64,000 nucleotides of DNA from Scolanthus callimorphus (GCA_033964015.1 CM066915.1:2232001-2296000), one strand, 5' to 3'; counted from the first letter of the stretch, positions 30,401 to 63,543 are shown. Notes: generated by a model not told the origin, from the letters alone. Translations and numbers: made by a program.

Positions 30401-32626
30401 TGAGACAACTTTTAGTGCAACAACAACTGCCAGATGGCTGTTAAACAACTTTTAGCTTTTTGACCCCTAAAATATACCAATCTGGGTGTGGTCAACCACT
30501 GTTTTAACCCCTAAAAGATAGCGTTACATGGTAAACAACTTTTCCTTGCAACAACATCATGGGAAGTTTTTGCTGCGAGTTGTCCCATGTACTATCACCT
30601 TTAAGCAGTAGACCTTAGTTTTACAAAAAACACATGTCTACATACAAGGGCTCTTACACCCTCTCAAGCCCACAATGCATTGAACTATTTTTATGGCGAC
30701 GCCATCTTGCAAACAGCTAATGTGCAAGCATCCAAAGCAGATGGCCACCACCATCAAAAGTATAAAAGACAGTTAATTACCCAGGGATAAGCTTCTAATG
30801 AAGCCCCTGTGCGATATACAATTAAAAATAAGGCAGCTACAGCTCACCTCTCCATAGCAAATAGCTTGTGATGGTTTACTCTGATAAACTCTTCTACTCC
30901 CTCAAGGTCATTCAGTGTTACACTAGTGCTGGGGTTGAGTTTCTGCACAGGGTGAATACCAAGACAAGGGGCAATAAAATCTGGATATCTACAACAAGGA
31001 AAAAAATAGGAACCTCTAACTAGAGTTCTGTGTTGTGAACTTTTGCTGCCTTATAGTACATGCCAGCAGGGGTCAAAATCAGCAATCTGGTATTCTGATT
31101 AGAGTATTTTTGTAGGGGTTTTGAGGGGAGAGGGGTCAGGGTGTGCAATCAAAATATCCTAGATGGCACCCGGCAATCTGAAGCTATGGCTCTCACAGCC
31201 AATCAGATCACCTTATTTGTGTTTCTAATTGTATGCACTTCATCCACATATCCCTGATCAACCACATAAAATAATAGTGACTTGATAGAGCTTACTTTTC
31301 AGATAATGCCAGAAGCTTTTCAAAGTCCCCTCTAAACTCTGTGACTCCAAGAACAGCAGCCACATTTTGCTGAAAAAGGAAGGATTATTAACTATTATAT
31401 GCTCAACAATGTCAGCTACAATAATTGTCCTTCCTGACACACAGTAGTACCATATGTTTCATACAGTAGCTCTGGTTATCAGGGGCCTGGGAGAAGGGGC
31501 ATCTTCCAGATAAAAGAGTAAGGAATACTCCTCAGAGAATCAATAGAACATGATAGAACCCCCAAGCATACAATATGTACCTAGCTGTAGTAAAAGCGAT
31601 CCACTAAAAACATTCAGAAATACCAGAAATTATGCTTACCCTCCCCCCCCCCCCCCCCCCCCCAACCACCACCACCAGCATTGATGCCAACCTTTGACCT
31701 TTAAAATTTCTATCAAATGTGGGAGATTTCAACTAAATCAGGGCTGCAAATTGTGCCCATGGGGGTCACTTTTGCGACAAAGTTTTTCTCTTTTGCGACT
31801 AAACTTTGTCAGTCGGTCGAAGTAATTGTGACTCACTTCTTGTCTAACTCGCTGGCACAAGTTTGCAACTAACAATTTAGAAAATGCGACTAGAATTACT
31901 TGTCAAAAAATTTCGACTGGACTTTTTTTTAATTTGCAGCCCTGTAAATGCAGGAGAATGGGAGATGAGGCTAAAATGTGCGAGTCTCCTGCAAAATGCG
32001 GGAGAGTTGACATCTCTCCACCATGAGTGAGGAAATATACCTAGGACCCTACCTCCCTAATACAGTCAGTCATTTGGTCCACAATAAAATTGCAATTTTT
32101 GAAAATTTTGTTTGAAAAAATGAGGAATATTTTACCTGCTTTGCTACATGTAAGACATCTTCAAGATCCTATACAAAATAAATACATGACATAAAAACCT
32201 TGAACGATAGAGAGACAGAGATTCAGATGGCATATTTACTTACTCTGACCCACCCGATTTTACTGGGAAGATTTTTCACCACGTTTTCTGGGAAATGTTT
32301 GTATTTCTCCATGTTTTCTTTTTTGCAATTTTCTTATACAACCGTTTCATTTCACCTGAGATCTGTAGGTCTCTCACGATTTCTATGTCCAAGGGTTGGT
32401 ATCCCTGAAAAGAGCTTGGCAGCGATTTTCGAAACAAAAGAGGTTTCGGGGCTCGAAAACAGAAAGCCACGGAGAAGTCACGTAAGAAAGCTAAATCATT
32501 TCGCGTGAAAAACCCTATTGGCCTCACCTGGTCAAACTCTTCGGCTGCTATATGTGCATGGCAGTCAAAACTCGCACAAAACTGCGAATCATGTGAAGAA
32601 TCATCTTCATCTGTTTGGGCCGCCAT
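24403..32626 (-). CDS. TATDN3: TATDN3-type TatD family metal-dependent deoxyribonuclease (one exon missing from view, one frame break)
   Basis: TatD enzymes are TIM-barrel, metal-dependent 3'-5' exonucleases. Exons, 5' to 3': 32528-32626, 32136-32168, 31296-31369, 30848-30988, [not found], 26464-26495, 26283-26338, 25379-25491, 24949-25029, 24403-24546. Landmarks in order: DCHAHI (metal HxH), [28 protein letters not shown], then the expected IGE metal-ligand motif (broken), [19 protein letters not shown] (metal His), LLHAFDGR (metal His), [10 protein letters not shown] (catalytic Asp) and the C-terminus [11 protein letters not shown]. Order and wording match human TATDN3. I chose the start at 32626 for its Kozak fit (AAGATGGCGGCC); an in-frame ATG at 32650 would add eight residues. 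The exon after IGE (GLDF region, roughly 75 nt) should lie between 26496 and 30847, but I could not find it. A plus-strand gene sits inside that intron. A possible poly(A) signal (AATAAA on minus) lies at 24035-24040. Confidence 0.93.
25070..25210. repeat. CCCTAAAAGATACC-type repeat fragment
   Basis: It contains GGGGGATGATCGTCGGGAAG, TCCCTAAATGATACTCC and GTCTTGTCAACAAGTA. The same vocabulary (CCCTAAAAGATACC, ATGATCGTC) is found at 30460-30600 and at length in 62990-63350. Located in a TATDN3 intron. Confidence 0.5.
25518..25888. repeat. Foldback element with GTTACAC/CCGGGG termini
   Basis: The left end is CACCCCGGTTACACAAGTCC and the right end GGGCCCGTGTAACCGGGGTCTTA. The body is built of GGAC, GTGCAAA, GAATTTTTGACCGG words in both senses. 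It belongs to the shared-terminus group (AGACCCCGGTTACAC). No ORF. TATDN3 intron. Confidence 0.8.
26050..26237. repeat. Family E element (AATTCTGCGAACTC ... GAGTTCGCAGAAT)
   Basis: It begins GGTTTTCACAATTCTGCGAA and ends inverted GAGTTCGCAGAATC. Interior words are CTGAATCAAACATCTAGCAA, CCCGGTAGCTTTTG and TTAGTTGTGCGATCGA. A second complete copy is at 49425-49590, and an interrupted one at 27795-28500. Confidence 0.85.
27236..27724. repeat. ACGCAAGCG foldback element, copy 1
   Basis: The body is made almost wholly of GCAAGCGC, ACGCAAGC words and their reverse (GCTTGCGT), in alternating sense, so most of it can fold on itself. Its right end reads AAGTGAGAACCAGCCTTA. Relatives are at 37471-37709 and 63847-64000. 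Confidence 0.8.
27970..28408. mobile_element. PIF/Harbinger-like MITE with TTA target duplication, nested in a family E element
   Basis: TIRs AGCCGGGGAAATACGAGG ... and the inverse CCTCGTATTTCCCCGGCT are followed inward by CCCTCAACTTGTCGCGCAAC in both arms. The flanks are TTA on each side (GCTTA|AGCC ... GGCT|TTAGATGC). The uninterrupted family E copies read through this point as CCGGGTTGCTAGATGTTTG. A 3-bp TTA/TWA duplication is typical of PIF/Harbinger. Confidence 0.8.
28783..29732 (+). CDS. Unrecognised two-exon membrane protein gene nested in a TATDN3 intron
   Basis: I do not recognise this protein. Exon 1 is 28783-28897, exon 2 is 29266-29732 (CAAG|GTAAGA ... TTGCAG|AC, phase 1), giving 194 codons. 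The N-terminus is a hydrophobic helix ([20 protein letters not shown], about residues 5-25), possibly a signal anchor. A Trp-rich stretch follows ([11 protein letters not shown]), then a second hydrophobic helix ([20 protein letters not shown], about 91-110). A basic stop-transfer-like segment ([17 protein letters not shown]) and an acidic/Ser-rich tail with a hydrophobic end ([18 protein letters not shown]) complete it. A consensus AATAAA is at 29909-29914. Clean splice sites, two well-formed helices and a poly(A) signal support a real gene. It may be lineage-specific. It lies antisense within the large TATDN3 intron between 26496 and 30847. Confidence 0.75.
30080..30320. repeat. CCGTTTTCAAATGAAAACGG foldback element
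   Basis: It starts TAAGACCCCGTCCACGCTAC and carries alternating GTCCACAC, AAAACG and CGTTTTC words to about 30320. The terminus AAGACCCCG matches 25518-25888 and 52451-52746. TATDN3 intron, downstream of the nested plus-strand gene. 30330-30840 is spacer with CCCTAAAAGATA words. Confidence 0.65.
31645..31965. repeat. C tract and gene-poor TATDN3 intron with TTTTGCGACTAAA repeats
   Basis: A C run at about 31645-31663 is followed by CACCACCACC. Between 31740 and 31940, GGGCTGCAAATT ... AATTTGCAGCCCTG forms an inverted pair around TTTTGCGACNAA words. That fits a small foldback element. Confidence 0.55.
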
Positions 32627-34300
32627 CTTGAATGGGAATCCGCTGGCCATGACAAGTGTGGGTCTGTAAACACGGTCATCCTGTGGTGGCGGGTGCTTTT
32701 TTTTTTGCTCGTGCGCGGTCTCCTGTAATTCAACGCTTTCGACCAACTTTATAGGCGTAATTCCTAAAAAATCTGGCACAAGTCGGTAAGAAGAACACGG
32801 CAAAAAGAAACTGAAAACACAGTCCTTATTTTACGCCTTTGTAGTGCGTAAAATAAAATGAAAATCAGGCGCAATTTCGAGGCCTGAGAAGCCGCACGGA
32901 CAGAGTTAAGCCCAGTGCAAACGATTCAGTCGAACGTCTTCCATTGTGTTCTTCTGTTGAACCTTTCCTTTTTCAAAGGATGCTTCTTCAATTAGACTTC
33001 ATAAAAGAAAACTTGGGGTGACCCTATAGTTTCACAAAAGCGCGTTAACTTGTCAACTCGTCGACTCCCTTGAGAAAATCTGAAGAGCTCAGTAGCTATG
33101 AACTCTCGTCTCGCAATGCAGTCAAAAAACAGTTTTTGTTGCAAAATATATTTGGACGTGCAAGTTAAAGCACACGCTTTTCAACTCGGCTTTTTATTAA
33201 CTGTTGCGCATCGGAGGCAAGCTGTTTGTACGATGTGAAGTTCTAAACCCGTTGATATACTTGCGGGGCAGTACACAGTCCAAAGGGATAGGATACCAAT
33301 CGCAACAAACCAATTACGAAAAACATTTATAAACCAGATACTTTACTGTATTCACAAAGTTGATTTCATATATGTAACTCAACAATCATTTCTCCGTAAG
33401 AAAAGGGTATCACATAGTTGTACTCAATACATTACAAAGATTATTAAAATCTTCAAGATTGAGTAGCAGACACTTAGGATATAATGTATTCATTACCCAA
33501 ACCCAGGGCTAAAAGCACCAAAAAGGAATGAGAAAACCCTGAACGCTGCATGTACAGATTATTGAAGGGAGTCTTCACGATACGCGAAAGCAGGAGCGAT
33601 CACTCTTATTCGTCAGCAAAACTAATTAGATCATCCTATCAGATACCTATTTAAGAATATGTAAAGTTAAAATGAATGGTCCGATGGATCGAGAAATAGC
33701 GAGATTATAAACGATTGTTTTCGAGGTTTTTAGCCTTCGCTATCCATCGTTACGGGACGATATACTTTTTTGAGATGCGCAGAACAGTGCGCAGTTGCGC
33801 GACAGGCTCCCTTCACTATCTGTGGCCAACACATTACTCTTTGATTCTGATTTCTGTAAAATGAAGATGATCACTAGCTATATTATCTGAAGCGTCTAAA
33901 TGATGAAACATTGTTGCATGCAACAATGTTGCGTTTAGTGGCTAAAGGGTAAAATGAGTGGCTATAACGGGAAACTTGCGTGGACACATGTTGCCCCAAT
34001 ATTGTTTCCTCATTCAGCCAGCACCTTGCAGGACACGCCATTAGGGGTCCTTCTTGGTGTTGCAAGATGTATTGTATTTTGGATTGGATCTATTGTATTC
34101 CATCTTATTGCTTCGTTCTACGGTCTTTTGTCTTCTATTGTCTTTATGCCTCTGATGCCTTGCAACACCAAGAAAGAGCCGCCATTTGTGATCACGTCCT
34201 GCGCGGGTTGTACAGATATTTTATGAAATTGCCCAGTCAGACTTTATCAAAAGATAAGATAATTTATCCATTATTCTGATTTCTCTCATTCAGTATATCT
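32627..34300. other. TATDN3 upstream spacer
   Basis: Between the TATDN3 start and about 34.3 kb I see no gene. AT-rich sequence dominates. An inverted pair, GGGTCCTTCTTGGTGTTGCA at about 34045 and TGCAACACCAAGAAAG at about 34159, explains a 90-codon frame there. The promoter of TATDN3 should lie just above 32650. Confidence 0.5.
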
Positions 34301-34309
34301 AAATTCAGT

Positions 34310-34650
34310 CTCGTACCCAGAGCCCGTCATCTTTTGGCCAGCGGCAAGATTCAGGGCTCTGGGGGAATCCAATTTGTGAGCATGCGTGGTAGGTCAAAAA
34401 CGTAACGAACTTTCATACAACGTTCAAACCGGAAACCCAGAATCTGGGTTTTAAAGAAATCGACGGGCTCTGGGTACGAGATTGGGAAGGCTCTGGAACC
34501 ATCCGGCATTGACGCATTCGCAAGTTTGATACAGAGCCGTTGAGAGAAAGAACTTTCTGCGCATGCCACAACGTTCAAAATCAGCCAATCAGCGAAGACC
34601 ATCAAATGGTTGTTACCAGACTCTCTCGGCTCTGGGTACGAGAAAGATCT
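34310..34650. repeat. Family B repeat copy
   Basis: TCTCGTACCCAGAGCCCGTC, CGGCAAGATTCAGGGCTCTG, GCATGCGTGGTAGGTCAAAA and AGAGCCGTTGAGAGAAAGAA match the 9.4-9.7 kb cluster closely. It lies in the spacer between TATDN3 and PPP2R5. 34660-35160 shows nothing recognisable. Confidence 0.8.
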
Positions 34651-35165
34651 TAATTTGTTACCCATGCACTGTAGCTCTGCAACGCAGACATGAAGTGACA
34701 ATAGAGATGTAAGAGTATAGGGAATTCTCGCTATTCCTAGATTTGTGAGAGTTTAATGAAGGAACCCATAGCGCAGTTTATAGATATTATATCGATTAGA
34801 AAACTAGAAACCTGCCGGAAAAGGTCTACTCTTTATAATTGTTTATATACCAATGTTGTTTTTACATCTTGTTGTCACTCAATTTATAAATGTTTGCCTA
34901 TTTTGGGGAATACAATTGCAAATTATCTAAAATAAATACCCGAGCGCAACGTGTTACTTGAACTACCCTGTAAGTAAATGTTCCTTTCTGTCAGTCTTAT
35001 CATAAAAGAATCCCATAGCTCAATTCTTACGCGCGCGTTGATTGGCTCAATGGCTGAAAGCTGAATTCGACAAAACACAGGTTCATTTCACTAAAATAAT
35101 ATGAAATCTTTGCTATGGGATTCAAGAAAATTTCATCACTCAACTCGTGCGATATCGTTTTTCGC

Positions 35166-35718
35166 GTGAAATTTAACGTGGAATTCACTCGTCATGTGAT
35201 GAAATTTAACGTGGAATTCACTCGTCATGTGATGAAATTTAACGTGGAATTCACTCGTCATGTGATGAAATTTAACGTGGAATTCACTCGTCATGTGATG
35301 AAATTTAACGTGGAATTCACTCATGTGATGAAATTTAACGTGGAATTCACTCGTCATGTGATGAAATTTAACGTGGAATTCACTCGTCATGTGATGAAAT
35401 TTAACGTGGAATTCACTCGTCATGTGATGAAATTTAACGTGGAATTCACTCATGTGATGAAATTTAACGTGGAATTCACTCGTCATGTGATGAAATTTAA
35501 CGTGGACTTCACTCGTCATGTGATGAAATTTAACGTGGAATTCACTCGTCATGTGATGAAATTTAACGTGGAATTCACTCGTCATGTGATGAAATTTAAC
35601 GTGGAATTCACTCGTCATGTGATGAAATTTAACGTGGAATTCACTCGTCATGTGATGAAATTTAACGTGGAATTCACTCATGTGATGAAATTTAACGTGG
35701 AATTCACTCGTCATGTGA
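35166..35718. repeat. 17-unit tandem array of 33-bp (three of 30-bp) units
   Basis: The unit is GTGATGAAATTTAACGTGGA plus ATTCACTCGTCAT. Units 5, 9 and 16 lack CGT and are 30 bp; unit 11 has one G-to-C/A-type change (GACTTC for GAATTC). All lengths are multiples of three, so both strands stay open across the array. There are no unique spacers, so it is not a CRISPR array. It ends at TTATCTATA. Confidence 0.95.
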
Positions 35719-35769
35719 TTAACTTATCTATAGGATTCGCGTCTCTTTTTTTACTAGTGACAACAAGAT

Positions 35770-35965
35770 GTAAACACAGTTAGTCAAATCACACTGGCCT
35801 ATTGTCAATGCTGCGTTCTGATTGGTTGAGCTACTAGTAGGCTATAAGTTATAGCCTACTAGTAGCGAAAAGTGTAGGATTTGAAAGCCAGAAAATGGCA
35901 AATGACCTTCGGCCCCATTGGCTATTGACTCAGAGCCCATGCGGGCTCGAGGAATAAGTTAATTA
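35770..35965. repeat. Palindromic element (CTACTAGTAG family) copy 2
   Basis: It carries TAGTCAAATCACACTGGCC, TTGGTTGAGCTACTAGTAGG, CTATAAGTTATAGCCTACTA, TTTGAAAGCCAGAAAATGGC and GACTCAGAGCCCATGCGGGC. This is the mirror of 11870-12130. It directly abuts the 33-bp array. Confidence 0.7.
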
Positions 35966-36179
35966 GCTGATGTCGTTTATTGGACAAGGACTTTGTGGAT
36001 GAATTGCTAATTGGACCGCGCTTCTCGTATTCTCTAAACCGTAAGACATTTTAAAAATTTGATGCGAAATGGGCCTTCATGGTTGCTACTTATTAAACAT
36101 TTAAAAACTAGGAAAATAGCTTGTCACAAAAGATCTTCGAAAGTTAGACATTTGAGCCGATATTGCGGGGTGCTTTTAC

Positions 36180-36320
36180 AGCTGTTCATATAATTAACCA
36201 TTATCCTGCGAGATTGCGCAGAATTATCGTCTGATACTTAGCCGACGAGGGACGTAGTCCTGAGTTGGCTAAATCAGACGATATTCTGCAAAATCGAGCA
36301 GGATAATGGTTTATTATTCA
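36180..36320. repeat. Hairpin element (CAGGATAATGG)
   Basis: ACCATTATCCTGCGAGATTG, CGTCTGATACTTAGCCGAC mirror GGCTAAATCAGACGATATTC, AATCGAGCAGGATAATGGT. A half copy (TCAGACGATATTCTGCGCAA) is at about 9733-9770. Confidence 0.75.
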
Positions 36321-36689
36321 GCACATCGATAGCACAAAAACCTCTGAAAAACATTTCCTTTCGCGTATTTTTTACGAGCTCAACACATCACATTTTCCTC
36401 AGAGACGGATATCGCAGGATATATGTCATGTACAGAAGACAGCTATTGGCGTTCCTATGACCATATTTGGGCAGTGCATCGATTTGCTGAATAATAACAC
36501 GCTATAGTAGTATAGGAGGGACCGAATTAGCCCAAATTTTTAGGGGGAATACTAATTTCTGAGGGGAATACATAATGAGCTTTGTGTTCTCCACAACGCG
36601 GTCTATTGTTTCTATTAATCCATTAAGATTGCTTCTAATTCGGTCTCTCGTATTCTACTCGCGATCCATTGAGTTCAAAACATCCAGTG

Positions 36690-37030
36690 GTTTTTTCGTT
36701 GTCAATCAAACACCATGTCAGCCAATCAGATCATTGCCAAGCTTTGCCTCGTGCAGTGAATTGGCTTCTGTCGCGATGTCTCGCAAGGGAAGCCAAGCGA
36801 CTGCACAGTCGCAAACAAACAATGTGAGCCAATCAGATCCTTGTCTAGTTTCGCCTAGTGCAGTGAATTGGCTTCTGTCGCAACATGTCTCGCAAGGGAA
36901 GCCAGGTGACTACACAGTCAATCAAACCATGTAAGCTAATCAGATCCTTGCTGAGTTTCGCCTAGTGCAGTGAATTGGCTTCTGTCGCGATATGTCTCGC
37001 AAGGGAAGCCAAGCGACTGCACTGGGCGAC
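36690..37030. repeat. Family H: three tandem copies of about 110-130 bp, then (ATCA)n
   Basis: GCCAATCAGATCCTTG, TTTCGCCTAGTGCAGTGAAT, TGGCTTCTGTCGCGAT and TCGCAAGGGAAGCCA repeat three times. An ATCA run follows at about 37030-37052. Not coding, although long frames cross it. Confidence 0.85.
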
Positions 37031-37470
37031 AATCAATCAATCAATCAATCAATCGTTTATTTATAATACACCCATAGCAGTGATAACACTGAATTAAGGG
37101 GGCAGTCAGTACATGCAACAAGCAGCATGTACTGAGCAACGCTGGGCAAGGATCTGATTGGCTAACGCGGCTTAACAGATGACGCAGAAAACCCCAACTG
37201 CTAAAGCCCCGTTTGATGTTTTGACGCACTGGGTCGCGTGTTACCTGAATAATGTAAGCGCCAGAGCTTGCAGAATACCGAGAAGCGCAGCAAATGGCTT
37301 CTGTAAAACCCATTTCCCCTTTCCTGAATGCTACTGGCCCTCATACTGTGCCTGGGTGTCGGGGAGAAATTGATGTTATTCATTAAGTCTTAATCTGGTT
37401 TTCAAGAATGCAACGACCAAACAGACCGAACGTGACGTTACAAAACACTTCTACCAAGAGTCCATTAGGC

Positions 37471-37709
37471 TAGGTTTACACACGAACGCAAGGCAAGTGT
37501 AAATCACAGCGACACAAACGCAAGCGAGCTTAAAATCAAGATTAACTAGTTTACTTGCGCTTGCGTTCGCTTGGTTTACACTAGACGCAAGCACATGGGA
37601 GCAACGTCTCGATTTCCTTGCGCTTAAATCTGCGCTTGCGTTCTAGTGTAAATCAGATAAGGGAAATTTGTGAGTTTGATATCCTTGCGCTTGCGTGTAA
37701 ACCAGCCTT
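37471..37709. repeat. ACGCAAGCG foldback element, copy 2
   Basis: The left end is TTAGGCTAGGTTTACACACG and the right end GCGTGTAAACCAGCCTTTTG. The body is of GCGCTTGCGTT words in both senses. Smaller relative of 27236-27724. Confidence 0.8.
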
Positions 37710-37943
37710 TTGCCGAAGAGTAAGAATCTCCTATATCAGGTCCCTTCCCAATCAGCGTTAGCAAAGTCTTTTTTAAGAAACAAATTTCAATAAAATAACC
37801 TGCAGTTGACCAACTTGTAAGGAACTGTTTTTTAATGCCCATTTTCTCCGTGCACAAGTAAGGGATGTTAATGTACGTTATATTGCATGGATGTGTTGCT
37901 CTTGCTATGAAGAAGACGGTGCTGAGCCAATCTTTTGTATTCA

Positions 37944-37949
37944 TTTATT
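37944..37949 (-). terminator. Candidate poly(A) signal of PPP2R5
   Basis: AATAAA on the minus strand, about 394 nt past the PPP2R5 stop. No better placed signal was noticed in between. Position only; no transcript evidence. Confidence 0.35.
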
Positions 37950-38342
37950 ATTTTACTAGATATTCGCAGTTAAAAATGGCCGTTTTTTCTTAAAAGAAGG
38001 TTGGTTGCGGCATACACCACCCCATCGGGTCCCATTCGAGTACAGATGTTTTGACCACTTCCCTAAAATATCCACGTTTCTGATAGTGATGGGAAAAACT
38101 CTACTAAAAGATTCTTACTCTTAGTAATGTACTCTTACTTATACCCAATATGTACACAGTTTAGTTTTACTTAATATTTCCCTTCTCTTTTTTCACGATC
38201 TTCTTGTGGTTTACCACGATGACAGCACCTCATTCCCCCGCGACTGGATTCCAACGCAATACTATACGCGAATAGATGGCGTGGCATTCCAGCGCGTATC
38301 AACGAAGCCCGTTTTCGCGCTCAGTGTATAGAAGAGAGAGAT

Positions 38343-61471
<23,129 letters not shown>

Positions 61472-61798
61472 CTTAAAGCTTTCTTCTATACTAATTCAAC
61501 AGCCTCATACCGGTAGAAAAGTAGTGTTTCAAGCCGCTAAACTGGCGCAAATTTTAAGCCCGTTGCATTCATCTCTCTGTTGCTCGCTGGAACCGTTCGG
61601 CGAGCTTGGCGCAAGCTGCGATCTCTCATTTGATTGGCTGATTACGTGAAGTATTTGAGACGACCACGTGACCCGCGGGACTACTCGCGGGATCACGCCC
61701 CACGCGCTCTTCTTCTTCACACTACACGTAAGTTGTTTAGGCCTACGCCTACTATAGCTGTTTGCTTTAGTAGCTTGCTTTTAAGGTGTAAAAATAAA
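61472..61798. promoter_or_regulatory. Likely bidirectional promoter between PPP2R5 and a divergent start
   Basis: This roughly 330-bp GC-rich spacer separates the PPP2R5 start (61471, minus) from an ATG at 61799 (plus). It holds a CCAAT-type box (TTTGATTGGCTGATTACGTG near 61630), a CACGTG E-box near 61664 and short CGCGGG direct repeats. It is free of the repeat families that fill the neighbouring introns. The promoter role is inferred from position and composition. Confidence 0.5.
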
Positions 61799-61986
61799 AT
61801 GTCAGAGGCAGAGTCCCATTCTTGCTGGGCCATCGGCGACACAGACAGGCAGCCAAGCGGATCATTGAGGATGGTGGTCACTGCAGGGGGTTTATGCGTC
61901 CTCGGTTGGTTGATGTTTCGGACGATGACCCGTGCAACCCACGGTTTCTTGTCTCATCCGAAAGACACAAACACAATGGAACCATG
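61799..61986 (+). CDS. Possible first exon of a divergent gene, with a suspected frame slip
   Basis: From the ATG at 61799 the frame starts MSEAESHSCWAIGDTDRQ. From about 61850 the more protein-like frame is shifted by one: RQAAKRIIEDGGHCRGFMRP, then RLVDVSDDDPCNPRFLVSSE, up to RHKHNGTM and a possible donor ATG|GTAGTT at 61986/61987. Joining the two frames requires one missing base, the same kind of error seen in NVL and TATDN3. I do not recognise the protein and found no following exon. It may instead be non-coding. Confidence 0.3.
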
Positions 61987-62449
61987 GTAGTTATTATGCG
62001 GTCCATACTAAGAACAAAGTTCAACTCGGCACAAATATGAACTAGTTTCGGCCACGTACCCGAAAGCCAAGGTCGTATGTAAATCAACCGCTTATACACG
62101 CTTATACGGAGAGCTACAGTAACATTTTTGTAGTCCTTTTGTTGTCGCCTGAGACACGAAACCTAAACATATACACTGACTGAGACCCTAAACATTTACA
62201 GACAGACACCATTACATAGTGAAAAATTGGGTTCTCCCAGAAGTTCATAACCAGAAGTGTCCATCTTGGTATTACCTGTGCGCCGATATGTTTTGTGGGC
62301 GAAAAATTCTATTTTTGGAAACACCACACAGGAAACCCACGCACGATTCGGCGCGAAATGTGACAAGAACAATGGCGGCCACGATGCGAGTGGACGAGAG
62401 AGGTTTCCAGATTGTGGCCAATCAGCGTCTAACAGCAAGGACTGAGGCG

Positions 62450-62695
62450 TTTTTCATAATTTTCATAATTCTGCGAACTCTACGCCAACTAACAAACCGC
62501 GGTTTGGCTTCCGTCAATCAAACGAGTGAACAGCTCTGGGTGATTTCACACTGGCTTTGGGCGGGGGTTTTTGAACGATAACATAGTTTAGGCTTCAAAC
62601 CCCTTCCACCATAAAATGCAATAGAAGGCCTAGGAAAATTCCATACACCTGTTTTTTTTAAAGGTTTGATGGACGGACGGCAAAACGAAGCAACG
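62450..62695. repeat. Family C element, near-complete copy
   Basis: TTCATAATTCTGCGAACTCT, ACGCCAACTAACAAACCGCG, GGTTTGGCTTCCGTCAATCA, ACGAGTGAACAGCTCTGGGT run base for base with 10595-10690. The right side ends AAGGTTTGATGGACGGACGG. Confidence 0.85.
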
Positions 62696-62989
62696 ACAAG
62701 TGTCACATGGTTACTGTACTTTGGTGCCTCAAAGAGGGGGACAAGAAGGGCCCCCCTTACCCCAACTCCGGCCCTCTTATATGTCCTCTGGATACGCCGC
62801 TGTTGACCCCGGGGTGTCATGTCATGAAAATATCAGTCGACGCATTTTGGACGTTCGTACAGCCTGTACTCATTATTTTTTGGTCGGGGATGATTTAAAC
62901 TTATTTGGGCTTAAATCCATATACAATTTTGCATACGATTCCAAATAAAAATGTCTGTCTGTCTGTCGTCAGAAATTTTCAGTTTCACC

Positions 62990-63400
62990 CCTAAAAGATT
63001 ACCAAACATGGCGTCGCTCAAATAATTTCTTCCCCTAAAAGATACCTTAAAAGATGAGGTCGTGTGTGCCAAGTAGGCGTGAAGGGGGCAGGTAACAGGT
63101 CAAAAAGATACCCATCAAGAAATTTCAGTGTTTGACTAAAATCTGTCTTTAATGTTGTCTATTTTATCGTCTTCTCATCGAGTAATCGCTCTTTCTTAAA
63201 GGACCACCATCATGAGACAAAACAATTTGGACACATATTTCGGCCCTAAAAGATACCAATCTCCCTATTTTATTGAAGATTAAGATCATCCTTAAAAGAA
63301 ACCAAAGCCCCGCGATTTTAACCCCTAAAAGATACGACGATCATCCCCGACCAAAAAATATGGGAGCCCCCCCCCCCCCCCCTCCGGGTGCAGGACAAGC
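62990..63400. repeat. CCCTAAAAGATACC repeat block
   Basis: Multiple spaced CCCTAAAAGAT[TA]ACC words, ATCGTCTTCTCATCGAGTA, GACGATCATCCCCGACCAAA and a C run at about 63369-63382. Related to 25070-25210 and 30460-30600. It lies next to the 3' end of the CAP gene. Confidence 0.6.
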
Positions 63401-63543
63401 GGTTTCGTAAAGATACTGAAACACACTCTTGAACGTTTTAAATTTTTTTTCCATTTTATATGCCTTTTATTTTCTTCATTACCCTAAACTGCATGCAACT
63501 ACATATAAATCACAAATACTTTATCTTCTATTACCCAAAATAA

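Noticed and set aside
33954..34279. 90-99-codon hydrophobic frames possibly encoding a small membrane protein
   Set aside because: They span an inverted pair (TCCTTCTTGGTGTTGCA and reverse) that explains the open frames; no splice or poly(A) support.
35166..35718. CRISPR-like array of 33-bp repeats
   Set aside because: Units are contiguous with no unique spacers, no cas genes exist, and the genome is animal.
35115..35783. 222-codon repeat protein (KFNVEFTRHVM) and its 192-codon antisense partner
   Set aside because: Both frames come from the 33/30-bp array whose unit lengths are multiples of three; nothing coding flanks it.
36575..36934. 119-codon frame with SQSDPC and SQGKPG repeats
   Set aside because: It is made of tandem family H repeats; the same words occur in both orientations elsewhere.
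62219..62581. 120-codon plus frame including MAATMRVDERGFQIVANQRL
   Set aside because: The second half is a family C element and the first half has no support; a stray ATGGCGGCC context alone is not enough.
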